Assembly (NCBI RefSeq): GCF_001984175.1
Contig: NZ_MTQP01000067.1
Coordinates: 620,001 to 684,000, forward strand
Source: Saccharothrix sp. ALI-22-I
Lineage (GTDB): Bacteria; Actinomycetota; Actinomycetes; Mycobacteriales; Pseudonocardiaceae
DNA: 64,000 nucleotides
Reading direction: 5' to 3'
Of the stretch, positions 15,767-24,452 are shown one piece after another. Positions within the stretch are counted from its first letter, which is position 1. The number at the start of each line of letters is the position of its first letter. The translations under genes and the position numbers were made by a program. Under the pieces are notes generated by a model. It searched no databases, was not told where the DNA came from, and saw only the letters and a program-made list of their open reading frames with translations.

Positions 15767-17235
15767 GCGGCGGCAAGTGGGTTGATCTGGCTCCGTTCGA
15801 GGGTGTGCGGCCTCGTGTGCCGTGGTGGATGTTGGTGCCGGGCAAGGCCAAGTGGATTGCGGCCCTGGTAGCGCTGGTGTGGCTCGTGGTCGTCGGGGCC
15901 GTGCGCCTGGTGCTCGGCGTTGTGCGCTACCCCGTCGTCACGCTCGTGCCGGCGTCGGCGGCCTGGTACTGGTGGCGGTTCGGGCTGTCGCCGCTGGTGT
16001 TGGCGTTGTTGTCGCTGGTCGCGACACTGGCCATGTGGGCTGGGTACGACCGGGCGTCGTTCCTGCGGCACTGCTGGTACCGGCTGGTGACCGAGTGGCG
16101 GCGGGCGACGGTGTACGCCCCGAAGTGGCGCACGGTCGTACGCCTGGCGGACCTCGCCAAGCGGGACCGTGGGCGCGAGTACCGGCCGAAGCTGCGGCGC
16201 GTCCGGTCGGAGGGTTGGCGGGACCGGGTCCGGGTGCGCATGGTCCCGGCCCAGTCTCCGGAAGCCTGGGAGCTGCGGCGGGACGGCCTGGCGCACTCGT
16301 TCGGCGCTCGGTCGTGCCGTGTGCGAGTACTGCGGCCTCGGGTGATCGAACTGGACTTCGTCCACCGTGACCCGCTGGCGCGTCCGCTGCCGGTGCCCGC
16401 GCTGGAGGACTCGACCGACGTGGATCTCAAGCGGGTGGTCGTCGGTCGGACCGAGACCGGTAGGCCGTGGCGACTGCGACTGCTCGGCTCACAGGTCCTC
16501 GTCGTCGGCGTACCCGGTGCGGGCAAGGGATCGGTCCTGTGGTCGATCGTGTGGCAGCTCGCCCCGGCCATTCGTGCGGGCCTGGTGCGGCTGATCGGGA
16601 TCGACCCGAAAGGCGGGATGGAACTCGGGCAGTGCCCCGACGCCTTCGACCGGGTCGTGTACGACAACGGACCGGAAGCCGTTGCCCTGCTTGAAGAAAT
16701 CGCTACGGAGGTCAAGGAGCGGGCGACTCGGTACCGGGGTATCCGGCGGCTGTGGGCACGGTCGACCGGGGAGCCGTTCACGGTCCTGGTGGTCGATGAG
16801 CTGGCGGACTTGATCGCCTACCAACCGGACAAGCAGCTCCGCGAGCGGGCCGCGCGGGCCATCCAGACCATCACCTCACAGGGACGTGCGCCCGGCTACG
16901 CGGTCGTGGGCCTGGTGCAGGACCCGCGCAAGGAGGTCGTCTCCTTCCGGCACCTGTTCACCACTCGTGTTGCGCTGCGCCTGGACGAGCCGCAACAGGT
17001 GGACATGGTCCTTGGGGACGGTGTCCGTCAGCGCGGGGCGGCGGCGCACGAGATCAGCGAGAACACGCCCGGCGTGGCGTGGGTCAAGCAGGACGGCCAG
17101 CGGGAGCCGGAACGGGCTCGGGCCTTCCACGTCACCGATGCCGATCTTGTCGAGCTGGGCGTCTACCTGGCGGACGCGACCGTGCACGACTTTCCGAACC
17201 GACCGGACGGCACCGAAGGGAGGGATGCGGCATGA
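15763..17235 (+). CDS. FtsK/SpoIIIE-type DNA translocase (TraB/TraSA-like)
   Basis: A 490-residue conjugative translocase. Two to three membrane helices lie in residues 30-92, followed by a RecA-like motor with Walker A GVPGAGKGS (about 249-257) and Walker B VLVVDELADLI (about 342-352). This class moves double-stranded plasmid DNA between mycelial cells in actinomycetes, unlike relaxase-based conjugation. ATG 15763 overlaps the zinc-ribbon stop and its own stop overlaps the rep start (ATGA). An upstream in-frame extension reading through the small genes is not real. Confidence 0.92.
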   Translation: MSGGKWVDLAPFEGVRPRVPWWMLVPGKAKWIAALVALVWLVVVGAVRLVLGVVRYPVVTLVPASAAWYWWRFGLSPLVLALLSLVATLAMWAGYDRASFLRHCWYRLVTEWRRATVYAPKWRTVVRLADLAKRDRGREYRPKLRRVRSEGWRDRVRVRMVPAQSPEAWELRRDGLAHSFGARSCRVRVLRPRVIELDFVHRDPLARPLPVPALEDSTDVDLKRVVVGRTETGRPWRLRLLGSQVLVVGVPGAGKGSVLWSIVWQLAPAIRAGLVRLIGIDPKGGMELGQCPDAFDRVVYDNGPEAVALLEEIATEVKERATRYRGIRRLWARSTGEPFTVLVVDELADLIAYQPDKQLRERAARAIQTITSQGRAPGYAVVGLVQDPRKEVVSFRHLFTTRVALRLDEPQQVDMVLGDGVRQRGAAAHEISENTPGVAWVKQDGQREPERARAFHVTDADLVELGVYLADATVHDFPNRPDGTEGRDAA

Positions 17236-18836
17236 CCGGCGAGACTCGCGCGGAGCGGATGCGTCAGCCCATCGCCGTGGACGTGGCCAAGGCCGCCGCC
17301 GAGAAGTACGGCGTCTGTGTGCGGCCGTTCACGATGGAGGTCGAGGACCGGGGCAGCTACGAAGTCCGCTACGTCGCGGTGCCGTGCGGGTCGACGGTCG
17401 AGAGCGTCTGTGCGCCGTGCGCCAGGAAAGCCAAGGCGTTGCGGATGGCCCAGTGCCGCGAGGGCTGGCACATGGCCGAGGAACCCGACTTCACCCCGCG
17501 TCGGCCGTCGCAGGACGAGACGGAGCTGATGACGTTCCGGGCCGACCTGGTCAAGGCGTACCGGGACGCGGTCGAGCTGGGCGAAGCGGGCCACGCGGAC
17601 GAGCTGCGGGAGGAGATCCACTCGGTCGACGCGGAACTTCGGCAACTCGGTGTCCGGGGCCGTTTCCCCTCGCCCGACGCACCCTCCAAGCGGCCGGTGA
17701 AGCGGTCCACGAAGCGGCGTCAGGACGCGCCGAATCTGCCTCGGCGGCGCGTGGAGAAGCGGACGGTGGGGCGGGAGTACGCGGGTGGGTTCCGGCCGTC
17801 GATGTTCGTCACGCTCACCCTGGACACGTACGGGCGGGTGCGCGATGACGGCACCCCGGTGGACCCTGACTCGTACGACTATCGGCGGGCTGCTCGGGAC
17901 GCGGTGCACTTCGCCTCGCTGGTTGACCGGTGGTGGCAGAACCTCCGGCGGGTCGTCGGCTGGGACGTGCAGTACTTCGCCACCGTCGAACCCCAGCGAC
18001 GAGCGGCGCCGCACCTGCACGCGGCAGTCCGCGGTTCGATCCCGCACGAGACCATCCGCCTGGTCACGGCGGCCACCTACCACCAGGTGTGGTGGCCCAA
18101 GCACGACGAACGCGTCTACAGCGGTGACCACCTGCCGGTCTGGGACGCGCGCGCGGAAGCGTTCGTTGACCCGGACACGCGTGAGCCGCTGACGGCCTGG
18201 GCGGATGCGGTCGAGGCGGCGGAGGAGCCAGCGCACGTGGTGACCTTCGGCCGTCAGGTGCACTCCAAGGGCATCCTGGGCGGCTCGGAGGAGGCCGGAC
18301 GCCACATCGGCTACCTGACCAAGTACCTCACCAAGTCCATCGGTGAGGTGGTCGAGCAGAGCACCGACCGGCAGCGTAGGCACGCGGACCGCCTGGCGGA
18401 CGAGTTGGCCGTGACGCCCTGCTCGGACCGCTGCCCGGTCTGGCTGCTCTACGGCGTCCAACCACGCGGAGCGGGCTCCCGAACCACTCCGGGGCACTGC
18501 AAGGGGCGGGCGCACCGGCCGACCACCCTCGGCCTACCCGGTCGGCGGGTCCTGGTGTCGCGCAAGTGGTCGGGCAAGACGCTGGCCGACCACCGGGCGG
18601 ACCGGAAGCGGTTCGTCATCGAGGCCTTGGCGGCGGTCGGCATCGAGAAGCCGGAACCCGACACGTCCCAGCTCGTCTGGCACAAGGTCCGGCCCGGTGA
18701 CCCCAACGTGCCACCACGGGCGCACCTGCTCATGCACGCCATCGCAGAGCGAACGCGGTGGAAGGCGGAGTACGACCGGGCGATGCTCGCGGCCGGTGAG
18801 CCTCCTGAACTTTCGGCAACTTCGATAGCGGCTTGA
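17232..18836 (+). CDS. repSA: RepSA-like replication initiator
   Basis: A 534-residue rolling-circle replication initiator of the RepSA type found in AICEs. An N-terminal CxxC (CAPC near residue 61) and basic region precede the central HLHAAVRG (near 261), the HxH metal-binding motif of HUH-like initiators. The YLTKYLTKS segment near 360 supplies the candidate nicking tyrosine(s). It is coupled to the translocase by ATGA. The double-strand origin probably lies close by but is not identified. Confidence 0.9.
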   Translation: MTGETRAERMRQPIAVDVAKAAAEKYGVCVRPFTMEVEDRGSYEVRYVAVPCGSTVESVCAPCARKAKALRMAQCREGWHMAEEPDFTPRRPSQDETELMTFRADLVKAYRDAVELGEAGHADELREEIHSVDAELRQLGVRGRFPSPDAPSKRPVKRSTKRRQDAPNLPRRRVEKRTVGREYAGGFRPSMFVTLTLDTYGRVRDDGTPVDPDSYDYRRAARDAVHFASLVDRWWQNLRRVVGWDVQYFATVEPQRRAAPHLHAAVRGSIPHETIRLVTAATYHQVWWPKHDERVYSGDHLPVWDARAEAFVDPDTREPLTAWADAVEAAEEPAHVVTFGRQVHSKGILGGSEEAGRHIGYLTKYLTKSIGEVVEQSTDRQRRHADRLADELAVTPCSDRCPVWLLYGVQPRGAGSRTTPGHCKGRAHRPTTLGLPGRRVLVSRKWSGKTLADHRADRKRFVIEALAAVGIEKPEPDTSQLVWHKVRPGDPNVPPRAHLLMHAIAERTRWKAEYDRAMLAAGEPPELSATSIAA

Positions 18837-18854
18837 CAGCCTTGGGGGGAAGTC

Positions 18855-19043
18855 ATGACCAGCATTGAGCCTCTGTGGGGTGTGGAAGAGGTCTCGGAGT
18901 TCCTGGGCGTACCGATCAAAACGCTCTACCAGTGGAAGTGGCAGCGCATCGGACCGCCCGTGAAGAAGGTCGGGAAGTACCTGCGGTACGTGCCCGCAAA
19001 GGTCCGCGCCTGGGCCGAGCAGCCGGACGAACAGGCTGCCTAG
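18855..19043 (+). CDS. Excisionase-type helix-turn-helix protein (Xis)
   Basis: A 62-residue MerR-like winged-helix protein with LWGVEEVSEFLGVP-x-KTLYQWKW and a C-terminal wing KYLRYVPAKVRAW, the usual Xis pattern. GGGGGGAAG precedes ATG 18855. It lies between rep and int, the standard AICE arrangement, and should direct the integrase toward excision by bending DNA at attL/attR. Confidence 0.88.
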   Translation: MTSIEPLWGVEEVSEFLGVPIKTLYQWKWQRIGPPVKKVGKYLRYVPAKVRAWAEQPDEQAA

Positions 19044-19079
19044 AAGTTTCGGCAATTCGGAAGACAGGAGAAGTGTGCC

Positions 19080-20300
19080 GTGGGGCATGTTCAAGATCGC
19101 TGGTGGAAGGAGGTCGAGGACCCGGTCACCAAGAAGGTGACCAAGGTCAAGACCTCGGTGTACGGCCAGGGGCTCCGCTACCGGGTCCGCTACCTGGACC
19201 CGAGCGGAGTCGAGAGGAGCAAGAGCTATCCGGACAGACAGAAGAGGCGGGCTGATGACTTCCTGCTGGAAGTGGAGTCCAACAAACTGGAGGGCAAGTA
19301 CGTCGACCCGAAAGCGGGTAAGCGCAAGTTCAAGACTCAAGCGGAGAACTGGATCAAAGCCCAATCGCCGGATGCCGCAACGCGGGAAGCACTCAACAGT
19401 CGGCTGGAGAGTCGCATTTACCCGCACTTCGGCGAACTGCCGGTTGGCAAGATCAAGCCTGCAACCGTCCGGGAATGGCTCGGCGTGCTGGAGCAGGAAC
19501 GACTGAGCGAGAACTACAAAACGGTGCTGTTCACCATCGTGTCGTCGGTGATGGACTCGGCCGTTGAGGACAAGCTGATCACGGAGAACCCGTGCAAGGC
19601 CAAGACGATCAAGCGGCCGACGTCGGTCAGCCCTGACATCGTCGTCTGGCCGGAAGACCGCGTGTTGGAGATCGAAGGGGCGATCGAACCGCGCTTCGCG
19701 ATCGTCTGCCCTCTCGGCGCTGGCTGCGGTCTCCGGCAGGGCGAAATCCTCGGCCTGTCACCGGACGACGTGGACGACGCCGGGATGGTGCTGCGCGTCC
19801 AGCGGCAACTGAGGGTGGTTCGCGGTCAGCTCGTGTTCGCGCTCCCCAAGGGTGGGAAGCGGCGGGTGGTGCCGCTGGCCAGTGGCGTCCTGCGGGCGAT
19901 CAGGGAGCACATGCGGCTCTTCCCACCGGTCGAGGTGACCTTGCCGTGGAAGGACCCGGAGGGCGACCTGGTGACGGTCCGACTGCTGGCCACTGGGGAC
20001 GGTGGGCGGCTCTACACCGGCGACCTGTTCCACAAGGTCGTCTGGCTGGGCGCGTTCCGGGAGGCCGGTCTCATCTACCGCAAGCGGGCGGACGGGATGC
20101 ACGCGCTGAGGCACTTCTACGCCTCGGTACTGCTCTCCCAGGGCGTCTCGGTCAAGGAGCTGGCGGAGTACCTGGGCCACTCCGACCCCGGCTTCACGCT
20201 CCGGACGTACACGCACCTCGTCCCGTCCAGCCACGAGCGGGCACGGCTTGCCATCAACGGGGTGTTCGGGTCTCAAAATCACGGCCTGGAGGCGGCATGA
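19080..20300 (+). CDS. int: Tyrosine recombinase / site-specific integrase
   Basis: A 406-residue phage-type integrase. The core shows the catalytic residues in order: Arg in GLRQGEILGLS (near 219), His-x-x-Arg in HALRHFYAS (near 341-344), His in LGHSD (near 366) and the nucleophile Tyr in TYTHL (near 378). GTG 19080 has AGGAGA upstream. The gene ends 44 bases from attR, and its stop lies inside a large hairpin. It should catalyse recombination between the 25-bp core in the acyl-CoA dehydrogenase 3' end and the matching element site. Confidence 0.94.
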   Translation: MGHVQDRWWKEVEDPVTKKVTKVKTSVYGQGLRYRVRYLDPSGVERSKSYPDRQKRRADDFLLEVESNKLEGKYVDPKAGKRKFKTQAENWIKAQSPDAATREALNSRLESRIYPHFGELPVGKIKPATVREWLGVLEQERLSENYKTVLFTIVSSVMDSAVEDKLITENPCKAKTIKRPTSVSPDIVVWPEDRVLEIEGAIEPRFAIVCPLGAGCGLRQGEILGLSPDDVDDAGMVLRVQRQLRVVRGQLVFALPKGGKRRVVPLASGVLRAIREHMRLFPPVEVTLPWKDPEGDLVTVRLLATGDGGRLYTGDLFHKVVWLGAFREAGLIYRKRADGMHALRHFYASVLLSQGVSVKELAEYLGHSDPGFTLRTYTHLVPSSHERARLAINGVFGSQNHGLEAA

Positions 20301-20329
20301 TCATGGAAATCATGCGTCTCCAGGCCGTG
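20280..20329. terminator. Compound hairpin at the int stop codon
   Basis: CACGGCCTGGAG (20280-20291) pairs perfectly with 20318-20329, and inside it GCATGAT (20295-20301) pairs with ATCATGC (20309-20315). The int stop TGA (20298-20300) lies within the structure. It separates the convergent int and acyl-CoA dehydrogenase genes and could end both transcripts, although a T-run is lacking. Confidence 0.6.
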
Positions 20330-20343
20330 GTCAAGATCGTTGA

Positions 20344-20418
20344 TCTAGCGGTTGAGCAGGGCGCGGGACATGACGACGCGCTGGATCTGGTTGGTGCCCT
20401 CGTAGATCTGGGTGATCT
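20344..20418 (-). repeat. attR: element-supplied 3' end of the acyl-CoA dehydrogenase gene
   Basis: This is the right attachment site. Its last 25 bases match the attL core exactly, and homology stops at 20418, where the chromosomal gene body begins. The 50 bases to the left of the core come from the element and encode the last residues of the intact enzyme. They differ from attL at seven bases, all synonymous (codon changes ACG/ACC, GTT/GTC, GTG/GTC, AGT/TCC and GCT/GCC). Confidence 0.9.
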
Positions 20419-21508
20419 TGGCGTCACGCATCATGCGTTCCACGGGGAAGTCGCGGGTGTAGCCGGCGCCGCCGAACAGTTGCACGGCGTCCGTCGTGAC
20501 CTCCATGGCCACGTCGGAGGCGAAGCACTTGGCCGCCGCGGTGATGAAGCTGATGTTCGGTTCGCCTCGCTCGGCCTTCGCCGCGGCCACGTAGACCATG
20601 TGTCGGGCCGCTTCGATCTTCATCGCCATGTCGGCCAGCATGAACTGGACGCCCTGGAACTCGGAGATCGTCTTGCCGAACTGCTTGCGGTCCTTGACGT
20701 AGGCGACCGCGGCTTCCAGGGCACCCTGGGCGATGCCCACGGCCTGGGCACCGATCGTGGGACGCGTGTGGTCCAGAGTGCGCAATGCCGTCTTCAGGCC
20801 GGTGCCGGGCTCGCCGATGATGCGGTCCGAGGGGATCGTGCAGTTCTCGAAGTGGATTTCGCGGGTCGGGGAGCCCTTGATGCCGAGCTTGCGCTCCTTC
20901 GAACCCACCACGAAACCCGGGTCGTCCTTGTGCACGACGAACGCCGAGATGCCCTGCGACTTCTTCGGCGCGTCGGGGTCCGTCACCGCCATGACCGTGT
21001 ACCAGGTGGATTCACCCGCATTGGTGATCCAGCACTTGGTGCCGTTCAGCACCCAGTGGTCACCGTCCAGACGGGCCCGGGTGCGCATCGATGCCGTGTC
21101 CGAACCGGCCTCGCGTTCGGACAGCGCGTACGACGCCATCGCCTCACCCGACGCGACGGACGGCAGCACCTGCTGCTTCAGCGACTCCGAGGCCGACAGC
21201 AGGATCGGCATCGTGCCCAGCTTGTTCACCGCCGGGATCAGGGACGACGACGCGCACACGCGCGCCACCTCCTCGATCACGATGCACGTCGCCACCGAGT
21301 CGGCTCCCTGGCCGTCGTACTCCTCGGGCACGTGCACGGCCGCGAAACCTGACTTGACCAGCGCGTTCAACGCCTCGACCGGGAAGCGCTCCTGCTCGTC
21401 CACGTCCGCCGCGTGCGGTGCGATCTCCTTGTCCGCAAGGGACCGGACCGCCTCGCGCAGCGCCTCGTGCTCCTCGGCGAGCTGGTAGGTACCGAAGCTC
21501 GGGTCCAC
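20345..21508 (-). CDS. Acyl-CoA dehydrogenase
   Basis: A 387-residue FAD-dependent acyl-CoA dehydrogenase that forms the 2,3-double bond in acyl-CoA beta-oxidation. Family signatures are YALSEREAGSD near 134, the substrate/FAD loop CWITNAG, the RKQFGK-x-I-x-EFQ motif and the C-terminal IYEGTNQIQR, where Glu is the catalytic base. GTG 21508 has GGAGG upstream. The gene is intact even though an AICE is integrated into its last 75 bases, because the element supplies a replacement end. It lies upstream of purE on the same strand. Chain-length preference is not evident. Confidence 0.93.
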   Translation of the reverse strand: MDPSFGTYQLAEEHEALREAVRSLADKEIAPHAADVDEQERFPVEALNALVKSGFAAVHVPEEYDGQGADSVATCIVIEEVARVCASSSLIPAVNKLGTMPILLSASESLKQQVLPSVASGEAMASYALSEREAGSDTASMRTRARLDGDHWVLNGTKCWITNAGESTWYTVMAVTDPDAPKKSQGISAFVVHKDDPGFVVGSKERKLGIKGSPTREIHFENCTIPSDRIIGEPGTGLKTALRTLDHTRPTIGAQAVGIAQGALEAAVAYVKDRKQFGKTISEFQGVQFMLADMAMKIEAARHMVYVAAAKAERGEPNISFITAAAKCFASDVAMEVTTDAVQLFGGAGYTRDFPVERMMRDAKITQIYEGTNQIQRVVMSRALLNR

Positions 21509-21560
21509 GTTAAGTTACCTCCCGGTAGGGCGTCTTACCAGGATGTTAGCGCGCGTTCAC

Positions 21561-22067
21561 TCACTTGTCCGCTGTGCGGTCCGCAACAGCCCGCAGCGCC
21601 GCGTCCTTCTCCAGCACGAGGTCCGAAAGCGACGCCTGGAACGCCTCCATCCGCTTCTGCAGGACCAGATCGGAAGCCGCCAGCACCCGCACGGCCAGCA
21701 GCCCCGCGTTGCGCGCACCACCGACGGACACCGTGGCCACCGGCACGCCGGCCGGCATCTGCACGATCGACAGCAGCGAGTCCATCCCGTCCAGGTACTT
21801 CAACGGCACGGGCACGCCGATCACCGGCAGCACCGTCGCCGACGCCACCATGCCCGGCAGGTGCGCCGCCCCACCGGCACCGGCGATGATCACCTGCAAC
21901 CCGCGCCCGGCCGCCGACGACGCGTAGTCCAGCATCCGCTGCGGCGTGCGGTGCGCCGAGTACACGCCGACCTCGTAGGTCACGTCGAACTCGGCCAGCG
22001 CCTCGGCCGCCGCCTTCATCACCGGCCAGTCCGAGTCGCTGCCCATGATCACGCCGACCTGCGTCAC
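21561..22067 (-). CDS. purE: 5-(carboxyamino)imidazole ribonucleotide mutase
   Basis: A 168-residue class I PurE that converts N5-CAIR to CAIR in purine synthesis. Landmarks are MGSDSDW (residues 8-14), SAHRTP (near 40) and the loop AGAGGAAHLPG, all lining the active site. GTG 22067 overlaps the purK stop as GTGA, so the two are coupled. The longer in-frame start upstream would sit inside purK and is rejected. Confidence 0.95.
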   Translation of the reverse strand: MTQVGVIMGSDSDWPVMKAAAEALAEFDVTYEVGVYSAHRTPQRMLDYASSAAGRGLQVIIAGAGGAAHLPGMVASATVLPVIGVPVPLKYLDGMDSLLSIVQMPAGVPVATVSVGGARNAGLLAVRVLAASDLVLQKRMEAFQASLSDLVLEKDAALRAVADRTADK

Positions 22068-23251
22068 TGCTGTCCTCCGTGGATGTCGTACCCGTCCAGC
22101 CACACACCGTCGGACAGCCAGTGCGCGGCGAGCCGAGCCCGCTCACGCACCTCGTCCATCCGCTCACCGAGCAGCGTCACGTGACCGATCTTGCGTCCCG
22201 GCCGCTCCGCCTTGCCGTACAGGTGCACGTGCGCGTCGGGGAACCGGGCGAACAGGTGGTGCAGCCGCTCGTCCGGCCCCATCGCGGGCGCGTCCGACGC
22301 GCCCAGGACGTTCGCCATCACGACGGCGGGCGCGGCGAGGTCCGTCGCGCCGAGCGGGTAGTCGAGCACGGCACGGAGGTGCTGCTCGAACTGCGAGGTC
22401 CGGGCCCCTTCGATGGTCCAGTGACCGGAGTTGTGCGGGCGCATCGCCAGCTCGTTGACGACCAGCCCGTCGGCGGTGTCGAACAGCTCCACCGCCAGCA
22501 GCCCGACCACGCCCAGCTCGGCGGCGATCTTCAGCGCCAGCTCCTGCGCCTGTTCGGCGGGCCCGTCCGGGGCCGGGGCCAGCACCTCGACGCAGATCCC
22601 GTCCGCCTGCACGGTCTGCACCAGCGGCCACGACGCGCCCTGCCCGAACGGCGAGCGCGCGACCAGCTGGGACAGCTCACGGCGCATGGGCACGCACTGC
22701 TCGACCATCAACGGCGTGCCGGCGGCCAGCAGCTCGGGGACGACCCGCTGCGCGCTCTGCGGCGTGTTGAGCATCCACACGCCACGGCCGTCGTAGCCGC
22801 CGCGCACCGCCTTCAGCACGCACGGCCAGCCGTGCTGGGCGCCGAACTTCAGCACGTCCGCCGCCTCCAGCACGGCCGAGAACGGCGGCACCGGCGCACC
22901 CATCTCGGCCAGCCGCACCCGCATGACCAGCTTGTCCTGCGCGTGCACCAGGGCGTCGGGCCCGGGGAACACCTTCACGCCGTCGGCGACCAGCGCGTGC
23001 AGGTGCTCCTGCGGCACGTGCTCGTGGTCGAAGGTGACGACGTCACACGATTTGGCGAACGCCCGCAGCGCGTCCAGGTCGGTGTGCTTGCCCAGTTCCA
23101 CATCCCGCGCGACGAGCGCGGCGGGGTCGGAGTCCGACTCGGCGAGCACCCGCAGCGACTGGCCGAGCGGGATGGCGGCCTGGTGCGTCATGCGGGCGAG
23201 CTGGCCGCCGCCGATCATGCCGACGACGGGGAGACGAGTTCGGGAGTCCAC
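22064..23251 (-). CDS. purK: 5-(carboxyamino)imidazole ribonucleotide synthase
   Basis: A 395-residue ATP-grasp enzyme that carboxylates AIR to N5-CAIR using ATP and bicarbonate. The start has VVGMIGGGQLARM (residues 8-20), the central ATP-grasp part contains GGYDGRGVW, and the NELAMRPHNSGHWTIEGA segment near 270 carries metal-binding residues. The initiation codon is GTG 23251. It is co-transcribed with purE. Confidence 0.95.
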   Translation of the reverse strand: MDSRTRLPVVGMIGGGQLARMTHQAAIPLGQSLRVLAESDSDPAALVARDVELGKHTDLDALRAFAKSCDVVTFDHEHVPQEHLHALVADGVKVFPGPDALVHAQDKLVMRVRLAEMGAPVPPFSAVLEAADVLKFGAQHGWPCVLKAVRGGYDGRGVWMLNTPQSAQRVVPELLAAGTPLMVEQCVPMRRELSQLVARSPFGQGASWPLVQTVQADGICVEVLAPAPDGPAEQAQELALKIAAELGVVGLLAVELFDTADGLVVNELAMRPHNSGHWTIEGARTSQFEQHLRAVLDYPLGATDLAAPAVVMANVLGASDAPAMGPDERLHHLFARFPDAHVHLYGKAERPGRKIGHVTLLGERMDEVRERARLAAHWLSDGVWLDGYDIHGGQQ

Positions 23252-23453
23252 GGTTTCGTGATTCTACCTGCACAAACAGCATGGTCCCGACCGGACCGCC
23301 CGACCGTGTGGGAAGTCGGCAGGTCGGCCCCGGTTCCACGACGGCCGCCGTAGATCGGGTACCGACCCGCCGACAGAGCCGCACACACCGCCAAGGCGTG
23401 CGAGCCCCCTCAGACGGGCCGTCGCGGTGCGAAGGCGGCAGGCCCGCTCCCGA

Positions 23454-24452
23454 TCAGACCGGACGCGCCCGGCGCACCCACACGAAGGTCAGCGCGAGCA
23501 GTCCGGCGGCGAGCACGGCGAAGACCCCGAACTCGAACCACTGGAACGACACGAGCCGGTCGGCCGGGTGGTAGTCGCGGAAGGTCTGCATGCCGTTGTC
23601 GGCTATGCACTTCACGTAGTTGTCGTTCGACTGGGCGCTGTTACACACCCGGGTAAAATCGATCTCGTTGCCCGAGGCGTCGGCGTAGCCGGAGTTCACC
23701 GTCCAGGAGCCGTCGTTCCCGGCGTTCCAGTACAGAGCCGAGTCGTCGTACGGCTCCACCTTGCGCAGCGGCTCCTGGAAGTACGGCCGCCAGAACCCCG
23801 ACACGAGCAGGCGCGCCAGGAAGAACCCGCCGAGGGTGAGCCCCATCGACAGCACTGTGCGGCGGGTGATCGCGCTGAACGCCAGGCCGAGCGCGAAGCC
23901 GAACACCGCGTACCCGACCTGCACCTGCGGCGCCGCCTCGAACGCCACTTCCTCGAACGGCTGGAACGGCACGTGGTCCGTCGTGGCGGCGTTCATGCTG
24001 TTCATCATCCTGATCAACGCCGTGCCAAGGCCGGCGGCGAGCACCACGGTGATCGCACCGAGCAGCACGATCTTGCCCACCAGCCAGCGGATCGAGGTGA
24101 GGTCCTGGCTCCACACCACGAGGTGCGTGCGCTGCTCGTACTCGCGGGAGAGCAGGGGCGCGGTCCAGAACACCGCGATGACCACGCCCAGCGCCGTCGG
24201 CGTCAGCGCGAGTAGCTGGCTCACGTCCACGTAGCTCGACCGGTCGAGCCGGTCGTGGTTTTCGGCGGTGGCGTCGGCGTGCCAGGCGAAGCCGAGCGCC
24301 ACGGCGACGATGCCGACGACGACCACGGCCGTGCCGAGGATCGTCCAGCGGTGCTGTCGCCAGGTCAGCCACAGCAGGTCACCCCAGCCGACGCGGGTGC
24401 GAGTGGCCACCGGTGCGGCGGTCGTGACGTCGGTCGTCGTGGTGGTGGTCAT
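23454..24452 (-). CDS. ABC transporter permease
   Basis: A 332-residue ABC-2 type membrane subunit with about six predicted helices (first near residues 36-57, last near 307-325) and a large extracytoplasmic loop between the last two that contains two cysteines. ATG 24452 overlaps the ATPase stop (ATGA). It forms a unit with the ATPase and GntR genes upstream, the layout of YtrA-type envelope-stress or antibiotic-response transporters. Substrate unknown. Confidence 0.88.
   Translation of the reverse strand: MTTTTTTDVTTAAPVATRTRVGWGDLLWLTWRQHRWTILGTAVVVVGIVAVALGFAWHADATAENHDRLDRSSYVDVSQLLALTPTALGVVIAVFWTAPLLSREYEQRTHLVVWSQDLTSIRWLVGKIVLLGAITVVLAAGLGTALIRMMNSMNAATTDHVPFQPFEEVAFEAAPQVQVGYAVFGFALGLAFSAITRRTVLSMGLTLGGFFLARLLVSGFWRPYFQEPLRKVEPYDDSALYWNAGNDGSWTVNSGYADASGNEIDFTRVCNSAQSNDNYVKCIADNGMQTFRDYHPADRLVSFQWFEFGVFAVLAAGLLALTFVWVRRARPV

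Larger units (their letters stand above)
10572..20418 (+). mobile_element. AICE (actinobacterial integrative and conjugative element), about 9.8 kb
   Basis: The element is bounded by a 25-bp perfect direct repeat (10572-10596 and 20394-20418). It carries the AICE hallmarks in order: Pra-like activator (13872), small proteins, XRE regulator (14983), FtsK/TraB-like translocase (15763), RepSA-like initiator (17232), HTH excisionase (18855) and tyrosine integrase (19080) next to attR. Genes overlap by 4 bases at several joints. The left third is AT-richer and carries cargo on the opposite strand. Unlike the classical pSAM2/SLP1/pMEA300 elements, which use tRNA genes, it sits in the 3' end of a protein-coding gene. 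Confidence 0.92.
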
